Shown piece by piece: positions 63,002 to 64,000 of a stretch of 64,000 bases of DNA. The notes beneath the pieces were generated by a model. It had not been told where the DNA came from. It searched no databases and saw only the letters and a list, made by a program, of their open reading frames with translations. Numbering within the stretch: position 1 is the stretch's first letter; the number at the start of each line of letters is the position of its first letter. This stretch comes from Onthophagus taurus (taxonomy: Eukaryota; Arthropoda; Insecta; Coleoptera; Scarabaeidae), in NCBI RefSeq assembly GCF_036711975.1, contig NC_091967.1, positions 7,874,001 to 7,938,000 of the forward strand. The letters run 5' to 3'. The translations under genes were made by a program, and so were the position numbers.

Positions 63002-63505
63002 TTACACAATCGTTAAAACATCATCAATATCCATTAACGACTCTCTCAATGCCTTTTTATCTTCATCACGTTTTAAATTAGCAACGAATTCATAATATTT
63101 TCTTTCTTGATATTCTAATATAAATTTAAAACTTTGTTTGATTGTAGCACCTATATGGATAATGTTAATCGTAATTGATTTATTTTCCAGTGAGGTTATC
63201 AATGGTAAAACACTTGTAACGAATCTGTGGGGTCCATGCCGTACTTTAATGATTGCAATTTTCGTTAATTCGTTGCAGTACTTAGCGGTGAAAGCGGCTT
63301 TTATAGCGGCGAGTCCAAAATCACCGTAAAGCTGTTGTACGGTGTCTTTAATTGCATTCGATAATGTAATTGGTTTTAAATGCAATTTTTTTGTGGCATT
63401 TGTATCGTTTTCAGTTATTAATACGACGATATATCTATAAAGTAACATAATTTAATTTATAACAATATTGATAAATCATATTTACCTATTTTTATGTCTA
63501 ACCAT
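63002..63505 (-). CDS. Pop5: POP5, RNase P / RNase MRP protein subunit
   Basis: Small protein subunit of nuclear RNase P (tRNA 5' maturation) and RNase MRP (rRNA processing). Two exons, 63505-63486 and 63434-63002, join across a 51-bp GT-AG intron to 150 residues. The first exon alone encodes the diagnostic MVRHKNR, and the join gives MVRHKNRYIVVLITE, matching the MVRFKNRYLL start of the family. Other conserved words are IKDTVQQLYGDFGLAAIKAA, RHGPHRFVTSVLPLITSLEN and IIHIGATIKQSFKFILEY. An internal ATG at 63448 is intronic and is not the start. The length is close to that of other metazoan POP5 proteins. It is divergently arranged with the FGGY kinase gene. Confidence 0.95.
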
Positions 63506-63716
63506 TTTTATATCAATAAATTTAAAAAATTTAACCTTCAATTTGACATAAACATAACCTCACTTTAACATAACTTCAACGTTTAAATTTGCGGGATTTT
63601 TAAAATTCCACATGACTTTAATGTAGGTCATAGATTGTCATAAGGTTATTTCGAGGTCACTTATCATCTTGTATTTATTCATTTTGTGCCTTTCATCTTT
63701 GCGTTAAACATTTAAC
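63506..63716. promoter_or_regulatory. Shared promoter region of Pop5 and the FGGY kinase gene
   Basis: Only 211 bp separate the two divergent start codons. The stretch holds two AACCT-type motifs (TTAACCTTC near 63530 and CATAACCTCACTTTAAC near 63551). No other feature was recognised. Confidence 0.55.
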
Positions 63717-63899
63717 ATGCCGGAAAGTTACTTTATAGGTGTTGATGTTGGCACGGGTAGCGTACGAGTTGGTCTATTTACTTCAACAGGTAATTCGGTT
63801 AAAATTGCTAAAAAGGATATAAACAGTTTTAATCCAATTCCCGACCATTATGAGCAATCTTCAGAAGAAATATGGGCCGCTTGTCTTCACTGCATCAAA
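63717..63899 (+). CDS. FGGY-family carbohydrate kinase, first exon only
   Basis: The first exon ends at 63899 before GTAAGC. Its 61 codons read MPESYFIGVDVGTGSVRVGL, then HYEQSSEEIWAACLHCIK. DVGTGSVR is the phosphate-binding start of the FGGY kinase fold, and EQSSEEIW is typical of the FGGY carbohydrate kinase domain-containing protein (human FGGY; a ribulokinase-like sugar kinase, presumably cytosolic). The rest, including the second domain, lies beyond the window edge. The frame read past the donor stops at 63953 and is intronic. Confidence 0.9.
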
Positions 63900-64000
63900 G
63901 TAAGCAAATCTCAAAAATTAAAACCGATATTACTTACAAAAACGACTAACTGAATTAATTTTTACGTTTATCTTTTTATTATGATACTAAACGTATATTA

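Noticed and set aside
1..64000. Search for tRNA and rRNA genes
   Set aside because: No cloverleaf with A and B box promoters and no rRNA-like sequence was noticed by eye. A covariance-model scan was not possible.

Overview
The window is AT-rich nuclear DNA from an insect. It has short introns (about 50 bp) inside many coding regions, long transposon-rich intergenic or 5'-intronic stretches, and genes whose closest relatives are clearly arthropod. A beetle is the likeliest source, because the arm gene differs from canonical armadillo in a way that fits the arm1/arm2 duplication known from Tribolium. This assignment is inference.

Layout. (1) 1-7151, minus: most of starry night/Flamingo, the seven-pass protocadherin of planar cell polarity. 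The window holds the signal peptide, nine cadherin repeats, the EGF/LamG block, laminin-EGF and the start of the hormone-receptor domain. The GPS and 7TM parts lie beyond base 1. (2) 7.2-19 kb: no intact gene. It holds a candidate 5' noncoding exon, retroelement debris, a 123-bp tandem repeat, an 863-bp inverted-repeat element packed with long hairpins, and a dead Tc1-like transposon. (3) 19103-20483, minus: Tob, a BTG/APRO anti-proliferative adaptor. (4) 20.5-42.5 kb: about 22 kb with no convincing gene. It holds a cruciform-like palindrome cluster, several non-LTR retrotransposon remnants, a fold-back MITE, a 145-bp tandem repeat and possible Tob 5' noncoding exons. (5) 42544-46257, plus: an unrecognised 1205-residue, mostly disordered protein with an extreme Glu/Asp/Val repeat. 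(6) 47698-48838, plus: a small unrecognised gene (206 aa). (7) 49130-54067, plus: a BTB-BACK-kelch protein with an IQ motif inserted before the propeller. (8) 54726-59037, plus: armadillo/beta-catenin, 808 aa, complete. (9) 59.7-60.9 kb: a broken non-LTR retrotransposon. (10) 61209-62428, plus: an unrecognised 253-aa protein. (11) 63002-63505, minus: POP5 of RNase P/MRP. (12) 63717 onward, plus: first exon of an FGGY carbohydrate kinase, divergent from POP5.

Two products belong to epithelial biology (Flamingo in planar polarity, Armadillo in Wnt signalling and adherens junctions). Nothing in the sequence shows that neighbouring genes work together, and this is not an operon-type locus. Exon boundaries were derived by hand from open frames, GT/GC-AG sites and phase continuity, and all joins below keep the frame. 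The most unusual material is the repeat content: a family of long palindromic hairpins centred on GGGTTTAGCCG/CGGCTAAACCC, a terminal-inverted-repeat element present three times (once filling a GC-AG intron), and a short motif (AACCTCA/TGAGGTT) scattered at more than twenty places.
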